Source: Clostridiales bacterium (GTDB taxonomy: Bacteria; Bacillota; Clostridia; Oscillospirales; Oscillospiraceae). Taken from it: a stretch of DNA of 9,567 nucleotides. Positions 1 to 6,059 of this stretch are shown one piece after another. The position numbers and the translations under genes are program-made. The stretch covers positions 1 through 9,567 of the forward strand of contig JAJQAS010000204.1 of the NCBI GenBank assembly GCA_021203685.1, given 5' to 3'. How positions within the stretch are numbered: the stretch's first letter is position 1; every line of letters starts with the position of its first letter. The notes under the pieces are model-generated. The model was not told where the DNA came from, did not search any database, and worked only from the letters and a program-made list of their open reading frames with translations.

Positions 1-7
1 ATGTCCC

Positions 8-95
8 TTCACTACCTGTTACCTATCTTACTTCACTATACACTTTGGCCGCCCGGAAATGGAAAGCGAACCCTGCGGGCGGCCAAGGGCCGCCC
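8..95. repeat. Intergenic GGCCGCCC inverted-repeat unit upstream of walJ
   Basis: No gene is visible in the first 125 bases. GGCCGCCC occurs at 47-54 and 88-95, and its reverse complement at 77-84. The central copy can therefore pair with either neighbour: an 8-bp stem with an AAG triloop (77-84 with 88-95), or a longer-looped hairpin (47-54 with 77-84). To the left, TTCACTA occurs at 8-14 and 32-38 in an AT-richer stretch. No T tract follows, so a simple intrinsic terminator is not indicated. It looks like a dispersed intergenic repeat, which is an inference because only one copy is in view. Confidence 0.5.
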
Positions 96-125
96 CTACT
101 AACAACTCATAGAAGAGGTGAGACT

Positions 126-899
126 ATGTACTTTCGGACGCTGGCCAGCGGCTCCAGCGGCAATTCCATCCTGATTCAGAGCGGCAGTTCCGCCGTGCTG
201 GTGGACGCGGGCATTTCCTGCCGCAAAATCACCCAGCGGCTGGGGGCCTGCGGGCTGACGCCGGGGGATCTGAACGGTATCCTTGTCACCCACGAGCACG
301 CCGACCACATCGCGGGGCTGGGGGTGCTGATGAAGCGGTGCAACGTGCCCATCTACGCCAGCGGGGGGACCTGTGCCGCCCTGGTGCGGAAGTACCCCGT
401 CACCCAGAACCACCTGATGCTGGTGCCCGCCGGGAGCTGCTTCGACCTGGCTGGGTTGACCGTGACCGCTTTCCCCACCCCCCACGACGCGGCGGACAGC
501 GTAGGATACCGCATTTCTGATGGCGACAAATCCGCCGCCGTGGCCACCGACCTGGGCCAGGTGACGGACTACATACGGGGTATCCTCACCGGAACCGACC
601 TGGTGCTGCTGGAGAGCAACCACGACATCGCCTCTCTGCGCAGCGGCCCCTACCCCTACTATTTGCAGGAGCGCATCCTCAGCGACATCGGCCACCTGTG
701 CAACGAAGCCGCCGCCGAGCTGGCGGTTTACCTGGCCCGTCAGGGTACCAAGACGCTGGTGCTGGGCCACCTGAGCCGGGAGAACAACACGCCGGAGCTG
801 GCTTATTCCGTGGTGCAAAAGGCCCTCCAGCGGGAGGGGCTGACCCCCCGGCTGGGGCTGGCCCCGAGAGACGAGCTGAGCCAGGAATACGAAGTTTAA
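126..899 (+). CDS. walJ: WalJ/YycJ-type metallo-beta-lactamase-fold hydrolase
   Basis: Cytoplasmic metal-dependent hydrolase of 257 residues, of the YycJ/WalJ branch of the metallo-beta-lactamase fold. Visible metal ligands are the HxHxDH motif (H56, H58, D60, H61), H120 in PTPHDA, D142 in ATDLG and H215 in LGHLSREN; the last motif is typical of this branch. The N-terminal FRTLASGSSGNS also fits. Family members are linked to WalRK cell-wall/replication coordination in Bacillus, and YycJ proteins have been described as DNA exonucleases in mismatch repair; which role applies here is not visible. The ATG at 126 is chosen because AGAGG at 114-118 lies 7 nt upstream; an in-frame TTG at 45 would start inside a repeat. 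rlmH follows on the same strand, an association also seen in Bacillus. A walRK operon, if linked, would lie left of the window. Confidence 0.9.
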   Translation: MYFRTLASGSSGNSILIQSGSSAVLVDAGISCRKITQRLGACGLTPGDLNGILVTHEHADHIAGLGVLMKRCNVPIYASGGTCAALVRKYPVTQNHLMLVPAGSCFDLAGLTVTAFPTPHDAADSVGYRISDGDKSAAVATDLGQVTDYIRGILTGTDLVLLESNHDIASLRSGPYPYYLQERILSDIGHLCNEAAAELAVYLARQGTKTLVLGHLSRENNTPELAYSVVQKALQREGLTPRLGLAPRDELSQEYEV

Positions 900-902
900 T
901 GA

Positions 903-931
903 GCTGTTAGCTATTAGCCGATAGCTATTAG
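903..931. repeat. Tandem heptamer array after walJ (GCYRWTA x4)
   Basis: Four head-to-tail 7-bp units run GCTGTTA, GCTATTA, GCCGATA, GCTATTA (903-930), with the next G at 931. They begin 3 bp after the walJ stop codon. The 10-bp word TAGCTATTAG recurs at 908-917 and 922-931 as a result. The same 7-bp periodicity, with different unit sequence, bounds the two elements near metH, so this array is probably the left border of a related intergenic element. Confidence 0.6.
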
Positions 932-940
932 TTTGGATAG

Positions 941-1070
941 TGCTTGCTGTTTCATCAGCAATTTTGCCCAGCATAGTACAAGTTTCCACTGGAAACCAGT
1001 GTCTGGTTCCCAGCATTACAAATTGCACATTTTTCCAAGTCTGAGGGGGCGCACCGGCGCGAAGCAAGCA
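941..1070 (+). repeat. Structured intergenic element between walJ and rlmH
   Basis: This non-coding stretch is rich in inverted repeats. TGCTTGC (941-947) and GCAAGCA (1064-1070) could close the whole segment. Inside are TTGCTG/CAGCAA (hairpin at about 945-960), GTTTCC-ACT-GGAAAC (982-996), CACTGG-AAA-CCAGTG (987-1001) and CCAG/CTGG (996-1006). The middle three overlap and exclude one another. CCCAGCAT followed by TACAA occurs twice (967-981 with a 2-nt insert, and 1009-1021). GCGC-ACCG-GCGC (1049-1060) lies near the right end. Positions 942-997 are related to 8789-8845 read on the minus strand. No promoter is identified here. The rlmH ribosome binding site follows directly. Whether it is a mobile element remnant or a transcribed leader cannot be told from one window. 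Confidence 0.6.
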
Positions 1071-1092
1071 CCAGGCTGAAAGAGGGACAACC

Positions 1093-1575
1093 ATGTATTC
1101 GATCACCGTCCTCTGTGTGGGCAAGCTAAAGGAAAAATTCTACATCGCCGCCGTGGAGGAGTACCAGAAGCGGCTCCGGGGCCTGTGCCGCCTGGACATC
1201 GTGGAGCTGGCCGAGGAGCGGCTGCCTGACGCCCCCTCCCCCGCCCAGATTCAGGCCGCGCTGGAGAAGGAGAGCCGCCGCATCCTGGCGAAGATTCCCG
1301 CCAACGCCGCCCTCATCGCCCTGTGCGTGGAGGGAACGCTGCTGAGCAGCGAGGAGCTGGCGAAAAAAATCGCTGCTTTCGGCAGCGCGGGGCGCTCGTC
1401 TCTGTGCTTCGTCATCGGGGGGAGCTACGGACTCCACCCCACCGTGAAGGAGGCCGCCCAACTGCGGCTGTCCATGTCCCCCATGACCTTCCCCCACCAC
1501 CTGGCCCGGGTGATGGTGCTGGAGCAGGTGTACCGGGCCTTCCAGATCAACGCCGGGACAAAGTACCACAAGTGA
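1093..1575 (+). CDS. rlmH: 23S rRNA (pseudouridine-1915-N3)-methyltransferase RlmH
   Basis: This SPOUT-fold methyltransferase uses S-adenosylmethionine to methylate N3 of pseudouridine 1915 in helix 69 of 23S rRNA, acting on assembled 70S ribosomes. At 160 residues it matches the usual family length of about 155-160. Family signatures are visible: the N-terminal ITVLCVGKLKEKFY, the SAM-binding knot loop FVIGGSYG (residues 106-113), MTFPHHLARVMVLEQVYRAF (131-150), and the C-terminal KYHK (157-160). The ATG at 1093 is preceded by GAGGGA (1082-1087) at good spacing. It lies downstream of walJ on the same strand across 193 bp of structured repeat DNA, so co-transcription is possible but not assured. 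A strong hairpin follows 13 nt after the stop codon. Confidence 0.97.
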   Translation: MYSITVLCVGKLKEKFYIAAVEEYQKRLRGLCRLDIVELAEERLPDAPSPAQIQAALEKESRRILAKIPANAALIALCVEGTLLSSEELAKKIAAFGSAGRSSLCFVIGGSYGLHPTVKEAAQLRLSMSPMTFPHHLARVMVLEQVYRAFQINAGTKYHK

Positions 1576-1588
1576 ATACCATAGCGAA

Positions 1589-1620
1589 AAGGGAACCTGT
1601 CGTTTTAGACGGGTTCCCTT
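1589..1620. terminator. Bidirectional terminator between rlmH and sigF
   Basis: A 13-bp stem (1589-1601 with 1608-1620, including one G-T wobble) closes a 6-nt loop, GTTTTA. Read on the minus strand it is followed by TTTTCG, a proper if short U tract for sigF. Read on the plus strand it is followed by ATTCT, a weaker signal for rlmH. The sigF stop codon (1619-1621) overlaps the stem. Confidence 0.85.
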
Positions 1621-2326
1621 ATTCTGTCAGTTGCTGCCGCAGCTGGCCTACGGCCTTTTTCTCAATGCGGCTGACCTGCACCTGGCTGACCCCGATGATT
1701 TTCGCCGTTTTCTCCTGGGTCAGCCCCCGGTAGTAGCGCAGCAGAATGACCATTCGCTCCCGCTGGGGCAGGCGGTCCACCGCCTCCCGGAGGGAGAGCC
1801 GCTCCAGCACCTGTTCCTCCATGCCGTCGTCCCCCAACAGCGATTCCAGGGTCAGGCCGTCGGCGGTCTCCATCTGGAGGGAGGCCACAGTCGCCACGGC
1901 GTTTTCCGCGGCGGCGATGTCCTCCGGCTCCAAACCGGTCTCCGCCGCCAGCTCGGAGAGGGCCGGTTCCCGGCCCAGCTGCCGCAGCAGCGTCTCCCGG
2001 GCGGCGCAGACCTGGGCCGCCTGCTCCTTGATGGTGCGGCTGACCTTCACCGCCCCATCGTCCCGGAGGAACCGGCGAATTTCCCCGGCGATTTTGGGCA
2101 CCGCGTAGGTGGAGAACTGGGTGCCGTAGGCCGGGTCAAAGCCCTGGATGGCTTTCAAAAACCCGATGCACCCCAGCTGGAACAGGTCCTCGGCCTCCAC
2201 GCCCCGTCCGGTGTACCGCTTGACTACCGACCAGATGAGCCGGTCGTTTTCCACCAGAATCCGCTGGCAGGCCCCCCGGTCGCCGCTCTGGGCGGCCTCC
2301 AGCAGCGCGCCCTGCTCCACGGTCAC
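1619..2326 (-). CDS. sigF: RNA polymerase sporulation sigma factor sigma-F
   Basis: Forespore-specific sigma-70-family factor of 235 residues, the first compartment-specific sigma factor of sporulation. Region 2 spans about residues 25-92, with the core-binding and -10 segments in DLFQLGCIGFLKAIQGFD and FSTYAVPKIAGEIRRFLRDDG. Region 3 spans about 95-150, and region 4 about 180-230, with a recognition helix around SQVQVSRIEKKA (214-225). Identity as sigma-F rather than sigma-G rests on its position as the third gene of spoIIA. The start codon is GTG, and GTGA overlaps the spoIIAB stop by 4 nt, which implies translational coupling. SpoIIAB would hold it inactive until dephosphorylated SpoIIAA releases it. 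The stop codon sits in the stem of the downstream terminator. Confidence 0.96.
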   Translation of the reverse strand: MTVEQGALLEAAQSGDRGACQRILVENDRLIWSVVKRYTGRGVEAEDLFQLGCIGFLKAIQGFDPAYGTQFSTYAVPKIAGEIRRFLRDDGAVKVSRTIKEQAAQVCAARETLLRQLGREPALSELAAETGLEPEDIAAAENAVATVASLQMETADGLTLESLLGDDGMEEQVLERLSLREAVDRLPQRERMVILLRYYRGLTQEKTAKIIGVSQVQVSRIEKKAVGQLRQQLTE

Positions 2327-2763
2327 GGCTGCCCGACCCGGACAGAGATTTTCTTCCGCATGGTGACGGTGGTGCCCTTGCCCACCGCCGTCCTGACCCG
2401 CATGGCGTCCATAAAGCTCTCCATAATGGTGAAGCCCATGCCGCTGCGGTCCGCGCCGCCGGTGGTGAACATCGGCTCCCGGGCCTTGTCCAGGTCGGGG
2501 ATGCCCACCCCCCAGTCCCGGACGGTGATCTCCACCGTATTGCCCTCGAACAGCCGCAGACGCAGCAGCACCCGGCCAATGGCGTCGGGGTAGGCGTGGA
2601 CGATGACGTTGGTCACCGCCTCGGAGACGGCGGTTTTCACGTCCCCCAGCTCCTCCAGCGTGGGGTCCAACTGGGCCGCGAAGCAGGCCGCCGCCGCCCG
2701 CGCAAAGCCCTCGTTGGCGCTGCGGCTGTCAAATTCCATCTTTACCTGGTTGATCGGTCTCAT
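2323..2763 (-). CDS. spoIIAB: Anti-sigma-F factor and serine kinase SpoIIAB
   Basis: GHKL-fold protein of 146 residues that binds and inhibits sigma-F and phosphorylates SpoIIAA with ATP. The N box is AVSEAVTNVIVHAYP, with the presumed catalytic E48 and Mg-binding N52. The G1 box is VRDWGVGIPD (81-90, D83), and the G2/lid region is GGADRSGMGFTIMESFMD. The N-terminal NEGFAR segment corresponds to the Bacillus region around R20 that contacts sigma-F and SpoIIAA. Length matches the Bacillus protein (146 residues). The ATG at 2763 has a run of seven G bases ending 6 nt upstream as an unusual but usable ribosome binding site. It lies 15 nt after spoIIAA and overlaps sigF, so the three are one transcription unit. 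Confidence 0.96.
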   Translation of the reverse strand: MRPINQVKMEFDSRSANEGFARAAAACFAAQLDPTLEELGDVKTAVSEAVTNVIVHAYPDAIGRVLLRLRLFEGNTVEITVRDWGVGIPDLDKAREPMFTTGGADRSGMGFTIMESFMDAMRVRTAVGKGTTVTMRKKISVRVGQP

Positions 2764-2778
2764 ATGTAACCCCCCCTG

Positions 2779-3093
2779 TCACGGCAGAAACGACACGGAC
2801 AGCACCTTGTGTAAATTGGCCGCGCGAATGACCTTGGCGGGTTGGGGCGGCACGTTGACGGCCCGCATCGTCCCGCCCACCTCCTGCATCCGGCGGCAGG
2901 TGCGCAGCAGCACCGCAATGCCGGAGGAGTCCATAAAGGTCAGTTGGGCCAGGTCCAGCACCAGCCGCCGGGGAAACCGGCTCTCGATTTCCCGGTCCAG
3001 CTCCAGCATCAACTGTCGGGCGGCGTGGTGGTCGATCTCGCCGGAGAGCTGCACCGTCAGCTCCCGGTTTTTCGCAGTACAGGTCATTGGCAT
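2779..3093 (-). CDS. spoIIAA: Anti-sigma-F factor antagonist SpoIIAA
   Basis: STAS-domain protein of 104 residues. Unphosphorylated it binds SpoIIAB-ADP and frees sigma-F; SpoIIAB inactivates it by phosphorylation, and SpoIIE (not in the window) would reactivate it. The phosphorylation motif FMDSSG places the acceptor at S56, which aligns with Bacillus S58. The early GEIDHH motif (18-23) is also typical. The start is taken as the ATG at 3093, because GGAGGG lies 7 nt upstream. An in-frame TTG at 3108 overlaps that ribosome binding site and is unlikely. First gene of the operon. In Bacillus this operon is transcribed by sigma-H; I do not see a clear sigma-H site here. Confidence 0.95.
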   Translation of the reverse strand: MPMTCTAKNRELTVQLSGEIDHHAARQLMLELDREIESRFPRRLVLDLAQLTFMDSSGIAVLLRTCRRMQEVGGTMRAVNVPPQPAKVIRAANLHKVLSVSFLP

Positions 3094-3110
3094 AGCGTGT
3101 CCCTCCAAAC

Positions 3111-3145
3111 AAAAAACGTCCCGTGCCGCCCAATGGCGGTACAGG
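3111..3145 (-). terminator. Terminator-like hairpin in the spoIIA leader
   Basis: On the minus strand CCGCC-ATTG-GGCGG forms a tight stem, extended outward past one mismatch by UGU/GCA-type pairs to 3120/3145. Four bases later comes TTTTTT (3116-3111), then GTTT. This has the form of an intrinsic terminator. It lies between a TATAAT box and the spoIIAA ribosome binding site, and no minus-strand gene precedes it. It could attenuate spoIIA transcription or block stray upstream transcription; no antiterminator partner was identified. Confidence 0.5.
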
Positions 3146-3148
3146 ACG

Positions 3149-3154
3149 ATTATA
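3149..3154 (-). promoter_or_regulatory. Possible -10 box for the spoIIA operon
   Basis: TATAAT occurs on the minus strand about 55 nt upstream of the spoIIAA start. No convincing TTGACA-like -35 lies 16-18 bp further upstream (the bases there are GC-rich), and no AGGA/GAAT sigma-H pair was found. It is therefore only a candidate, perhaps needing an activator such as Spo0A. Confidence 0.35.
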
Positions 3155-3259
3155 AGGGACTGGGGATAAAAACCCGGTCGAAGGCTGGGGACGGGGCGAA
3201 GTTTTTTGTGGCACGGCGGCGGAGAGCGTGGTACAATGAGCGATGAACGGGGAAACCCA

Positions 3260-3286
3260 GTGAAGGAACTTCACAGAATTTTTTTT
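3260..3286 (+). terminator. Terminator-like hairpin upstream of the merR promoter
   Basis: GTGAAG-GAA-CTTCAC (3260-3274) is a perfect 6-bp stem with a triloop, followed after AGAA by eight T bases (3279-3286). No plus-strand gene precedes it. It may shield the merR promoter from read-through; the 4-nt gap before the T tract makes it a weaker terminator. Confidence 0.4.
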
Positions 3287-3306
3287 GAAAAAAGTGAAAA
3301 AAACAC

Positions 3307-3337
3307 TTGACTGTAAAGTTGGTTCATACACTACACT
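3307..3337 (+). promoter_or_regulatory. MerR-type promoter and operator dyad
   Basis: TTGACT (3307-3312) and TACACT (3332-3337) are separated by 19 bp, the overlong spacer typical of promoters that MerR-family proteins untwist to activate. An imperfect 24-bp dyad lies in the spacer and -10: TGTA (3312-3315) with TACA (3332-3335), and GT (3318-3319) with AC (3328-3329). A MerR gene starts 57 bp downstream, so autoregulation is likely, though not shown. Confidence 0.65.
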
Positions 3338-3393
3338 CCTATCATGAGGACCGGCAAGGATCTCAACCAACTGCCTGACAGGAGGACATCAAG

Positions 3394-4170
3394 ATGAAAA
3401 TAAAAGAGGTCGAAACGATTTTGGGCGTGGACCGCGCCAACATCCGCTATTACGAACGGGAGGGGCTGCTGCTCCCGGCCCGGAACGAAAACCGCTACCG
3501 GGACTACAGCCAGGAGGACGTGGACCGGCTCAAGACGGTGGTTATCCTGCGGAAGCTGGGGGTGCCGGTGGCGGAGATCCGGGAGATTTTGAACGGGCGG
3601 CAGTCCATGACCGATGCCCTGGCGGAGAACGAGGAACACCTGAAAAAGCAGCTGGAGGAGCTGACCGGCGCGCTGACCCTGTGCCGCCGTCTGGAGCAGC
3701 AGCAGGTGGAGCTGGACACCTTCGACCAGGACTATTACTGGGAGGAGATGCACCGGGAGGAGCAGGCGGGGAACCCCTTCCTGGACGTCTGCAAGGACTA
3801 CCTGGCCTTCGAGAAGGACGTGGTCAACCAGGTGTTCTGGGACGGCACCGACATGGCCGAGGGCTTCGGCTGGACCGGCTGGAAGGCCAAAGTGTTCCCG
3901 CTGCTGCTGGTGCTGGCGGTGCTGGTGTTTGTGGGGCTGTTCGCCCTGCTGCTGGGGGACACCTTCCTGGAGGGCTTTCTGATGCCGCTGGAGGTGACGG
4001 TGCTGGTCTCCGTCTTGTTCCTGCCGGAGTTCCTGCTGCGGAAGAAGTTCCCCAAGGCCGCTCAGCTGTGGCGGAAGGGGCTTGGCACCCTGGCGGTGGT
4101 GGCGTGCGCGCTGCTCATCCTGTGGGTGGTGTTGATGCTGCTCAACGACAAGTTCCACTTTTTGTTCTGA
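3394..4170 (+). CDS. MerR-family regulator with C-terminal membrane helices
   Basis: Predicted membrane-anchored transcription regulator of 258 residues. Residues 1-68 are a canonical MerR winged helix-turn-helix (KIKEVETILGVDRANIRYYE, then NRYRDYSQEDVDRL and a LRKLGVPVAEIREIL helix). Residues about 70-110 are a charged, Leu-rich coiled coil for dimerisation. A linker rich in acidic and aromatic residues follows (110-165), then three predicted membrane helices at about 167-188, 194-215 and 229-250, ending in a short polar tail. MerR proteins usually carry a soluble effector domain here. The ATG at 3394 has GGAGG 8 nt upstream. The gene stands alone, with its own MerR-type promoter and convergent neighbour, so its target and signal are unknown. 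It might sense membrane or envelope stress; that is speculation. Confidence 0.85.
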   Translation: MKIKEVETILGVDRANIRYYEREGLLLPARNENRYRDYSQEDVDRLKTVVILRKLGVPVAEIREILNGRQSMTDALAENEEHLKKQLEELTGALTLCRRLEQQQVELDTFDQDYYWEEMHREEQAGNPFLDVCKDYLAFEKDVVNQVFWDGTDMAEGFGWTGWKAKVFPLLLVLAVLVFVGLFALLLGDTFLEGFLMPLEVTVLVSVLFLPEFLLRKKFPKAAQLWRKGLGTLAVVACALLILWVVLMLLNDKFHFLF

Positions 4171-4189
4171 CTCTATAGAAACGGGAAAT

Positions 4190-4222
4190 CGCCCCGGCGG
4201 AGTTTTGGCTCTGCCGGGGGCG
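4190..4222. terminator. Hairpin between convergent merR and yitJ genes
   Basis: CGCCCC-GGCGGAG pairs with CTCTGCC-GGGGGCG around a TTTTGG loop, with one bulged base and one G-T wobble. It sits between the stop codons of the two convergent genes and could stop both. Neither side has a strong T tract, so termination may be partial. Confidence 0.6.
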
Positions 4223-4248
4223 TGTGTGACTTGTGGGGCGGAGAGGTT

Positions 4249-6021
4249 TCACTCCAAACCCTTCCGAATTTCCTCCATAATGCGTACCATCAGCCCCACC
4301 CGCAGGAAGGGGGTCATCAGGTAATACCCATCCACGTAGGGGGCGGTCTGCCGGGCCACCTCGGCGGAGATGCGCACCGCCAGGTCCTCGCTCTCGGCCC
4401 GATCCTTGTCCTTGTAGAGCTGGATGATTTCATCCGCCACGTCGATGCCCGCGATCTCGCTCTGCATATAGCAGGCGTTGCGGTAGCTGACCACGGGGAT
4501 GATGCCCCCCAGAAGTTTGCCCGACAGGGCCTCCCGGGCGAGGCGCAGGTTTTCCAGCGCACGGGCGGTCAGCACCGGCTGGGTCAGGAAACCGCTGACC
4601 CCCGCCGCCTCCTTCTCTCTGGCCCGGGACAGCTCCACCTGGAAGTTCCGGGCGTTGACGTTCAGCGCGCCGTAGACCCGGAAGGGCCGCTCCAGTTCGG
4701 TGCGGTTCAGGTCGCCCACGAAGCGGGCCAGCTTGCGGGAGTTGAACTGAAAGACCGACTTGACCTCGTCCCGCTCGGCGGAGGGCACCGGGTCGCCGGT
4801 GACCAGCAGCACGTTGTCCACTCCCTCCACGTTCAGCCCCAGCAGCAGGGCTTTGGTGGCGTTGCGGTTCCGGTCCCGGCAGGTCAGATGGGGGATGGGG
4901 TCGATGTCCAGCTCCCGCCGCAGCTTGCAGGCCAGCAGGGAGGAATCCATGCTGGCCCGGCCGATGGGGCAGTCCGCGATGGTGATGGCGTCCACCCCGG
5001 CGGCTTTCAGCGTCCAGGCTCCCGCCATGAACTTGCCCAGCTGGGCGTTTTTTGGCGGGTCCAGCTCCACGGCAAAGACCTTTTGCCCTCGCTCCAGCTT
5101 ATCCCACAGGCGGTTGGGAACGGGCTTCGCCGCCGGAGCGGCGGCGTGGGGCGCGATATGGCGGACAGGCGTTGTCCCCCGCTGCTCCAGCAGGGCCGCG
5201 GTCTGGGCGATGTGCTCCGGGGTGGTGCCGCAGCAGCCCCCCAGAATCCGTACCCCCAGCCCCGCCAGCTCCGCCATTTGCAGGGCGTAATAACCGGGGT
5301 CGCCGTCGTAGAGGGTGCGCCCGTCCACCACCACGGGGTAGCCCGCGTTGGGCATGGCGGAAAAGAGGGCGTTTTGCAGGTCCAGCTCCCCCACCAGGCG
5401 GCGCATATGGTACGCGCCGGAGACGCAGTTCAGCCCCACCGCGTCCACCTGAGGGCAATCCCGCAGCTCCTGCACCAGCGCCCCGCCGCTGCGCCCTTCC
5501 CGGGTGTACCCGTCGGGCTGCACGGCGAAGGACACCAGCACAAACGCCTCCGGGTTATGCTTTTTGACGTAGGCCGCGGCCTGGGCCAGGCAGGACTGGT
5601 CGCTGTTGGTCTCAAAGAGGAAGCAGACTGCCCCCAGTTCCAGAAACACGTCCAGCACCTCCCGCACCGCGGGCCAGGCGCTGTCCTCCCCCACCTGGGG
5701 GACGGGGCCGAGGTCGGCAAAGACGAAGGCACCCCGGCCCTGGGCGGCCTCGCAGGCCAGCTGCCACCCGGCGGTCACGGCCTCCCGGAGCAGGGCATGG
5801 TCGCCCCCCAGCGACACGGCGTTGAGGCCGAAGGTGTTGGTCTTGATGGCCTTTGCCCCGGCGTCCAGATAGGCCCGGTGGATGGCCAGCACGCTTTCCG
5901 GCCGGCGGAGGTTTGCCAGCTCACAGGTGAAGTCCGCGTCCCGGTTTCGCTGCACCCAGTAGGTGCCCATGGCCCCGTCGAAGAGGAGGGGGCGGGAGTG
6001 TAAGTAGGTTCTAATATCCAT
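4249..6021 (-). CDS. yitJ: Homocysteine S-methyltransferase / methylenetetrahydrofolate reductase fusion (YitJ-like)
   Basis: Bifunctional cytoplasmic enzyme of 590 residues, laid out like Bacillus YitJ. Residues 1-285 are a homocysteine-binding TIM barrel (FDGAMGTYW at 14-22), with zinc ligands C199 in GLNC and C263/C264 in GGCCGTTPEH. An Ala/Pro-rich linker covers about 286-303. Residues 304-590 resemble MetF: FAVELDPPKN (E319 matching the catalytic Glu position), TIADCPIGR, HLTCRDRNRN, LLVTGDP and the C-terminal YLMTPFLRVG. The reductase makes 5-methyl-THF from methylene-THF with a flavin cofactor. The methyl donor for the N-terminal half is not evident, since no cobalamin or folate-binding module is attached. 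The ATG at 6021 has AAAGGA 5 nt upstream. It is the last gene of the methionine cluster, separated from metH by a 228-bp gap holding a repeat element. Confidence 0.93.
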   Translation of the reverse strand: MDIRTYLHSRPLLFDGAMGTYWVQRNRDADFTCELANLRRPESVLAIHRAYLDAGAKAIKTNTFGLNAVSLGGDHALLREAVTAGWQLACEAAQGRGAFVFADLGPVPQVGEDSAWPAVREVLDVFLELGAVCFLFETNSDQSCLAQAAAYVKKHNPEAFVLVSFAVQPDGYTREGRSGGALVQELRDCPQVDAVGLNCVSGAYHMRRLVGELDLQNALFSAMPNAGYPVVVDGRTLYDGDPGYYALQMAELAGLGVRILGGCCGTTPEHIAQTAALLEQRGTTPVRHIAPHAAAPAAKPVPNRLWDKLERGQKVFAVELDPPKNAQLGKFMAGAWTLKAAGVDAITIADCPIGRASMDSSLLACKLRRELDIDPIPHLTCRDRNRNATKALLLGLNVEGVDNVLLVTGDPVPSAERDEVKSVFQFNSRKLARFVGDLNRTELERPFRVYGALNVNARNFQVELSRAREKEAAGVSGFLTQPVLTARALENLRLAREALSGKLLGGIIPVVSYRNACYMQSEIAGIDVADEIIQLYKDKDRAESEDLAVRISAEVARQTAPYVDGYYLMTPFLRVGLMVRIMEEIRKGLE

Positions 6022-6059
6022 ATGAATCCTTTGTCTGTCGGTAGATAGTTCTTTGAAAT

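Noticed and set aside
45..125. Extended walJ start at TTG 45
   Set aside because: The extension translates the GGCCGCCC repeat and lacks family similarity; the ATG at 126 has a well-spaced ribosome binding site.
941..1070. Small protein gene between walJ and rlmH
   Set aside because: No start codon with a ribosome binding site and no open frame of meaningful length on either strand; the sequence is dominated by inverted repeats.
3094..3108. Extended spoIIAA start at TTG 3108
   Set aside because: That TTG overlaps the GGAGGG ribosome binding site serving the ATG at 3093.
3209..3225. Sigma-54 promoter (TGGCAC)
   Set aside because: TGGCAC is present at 3209-3214 but no TTGC element follows at the required spacing.
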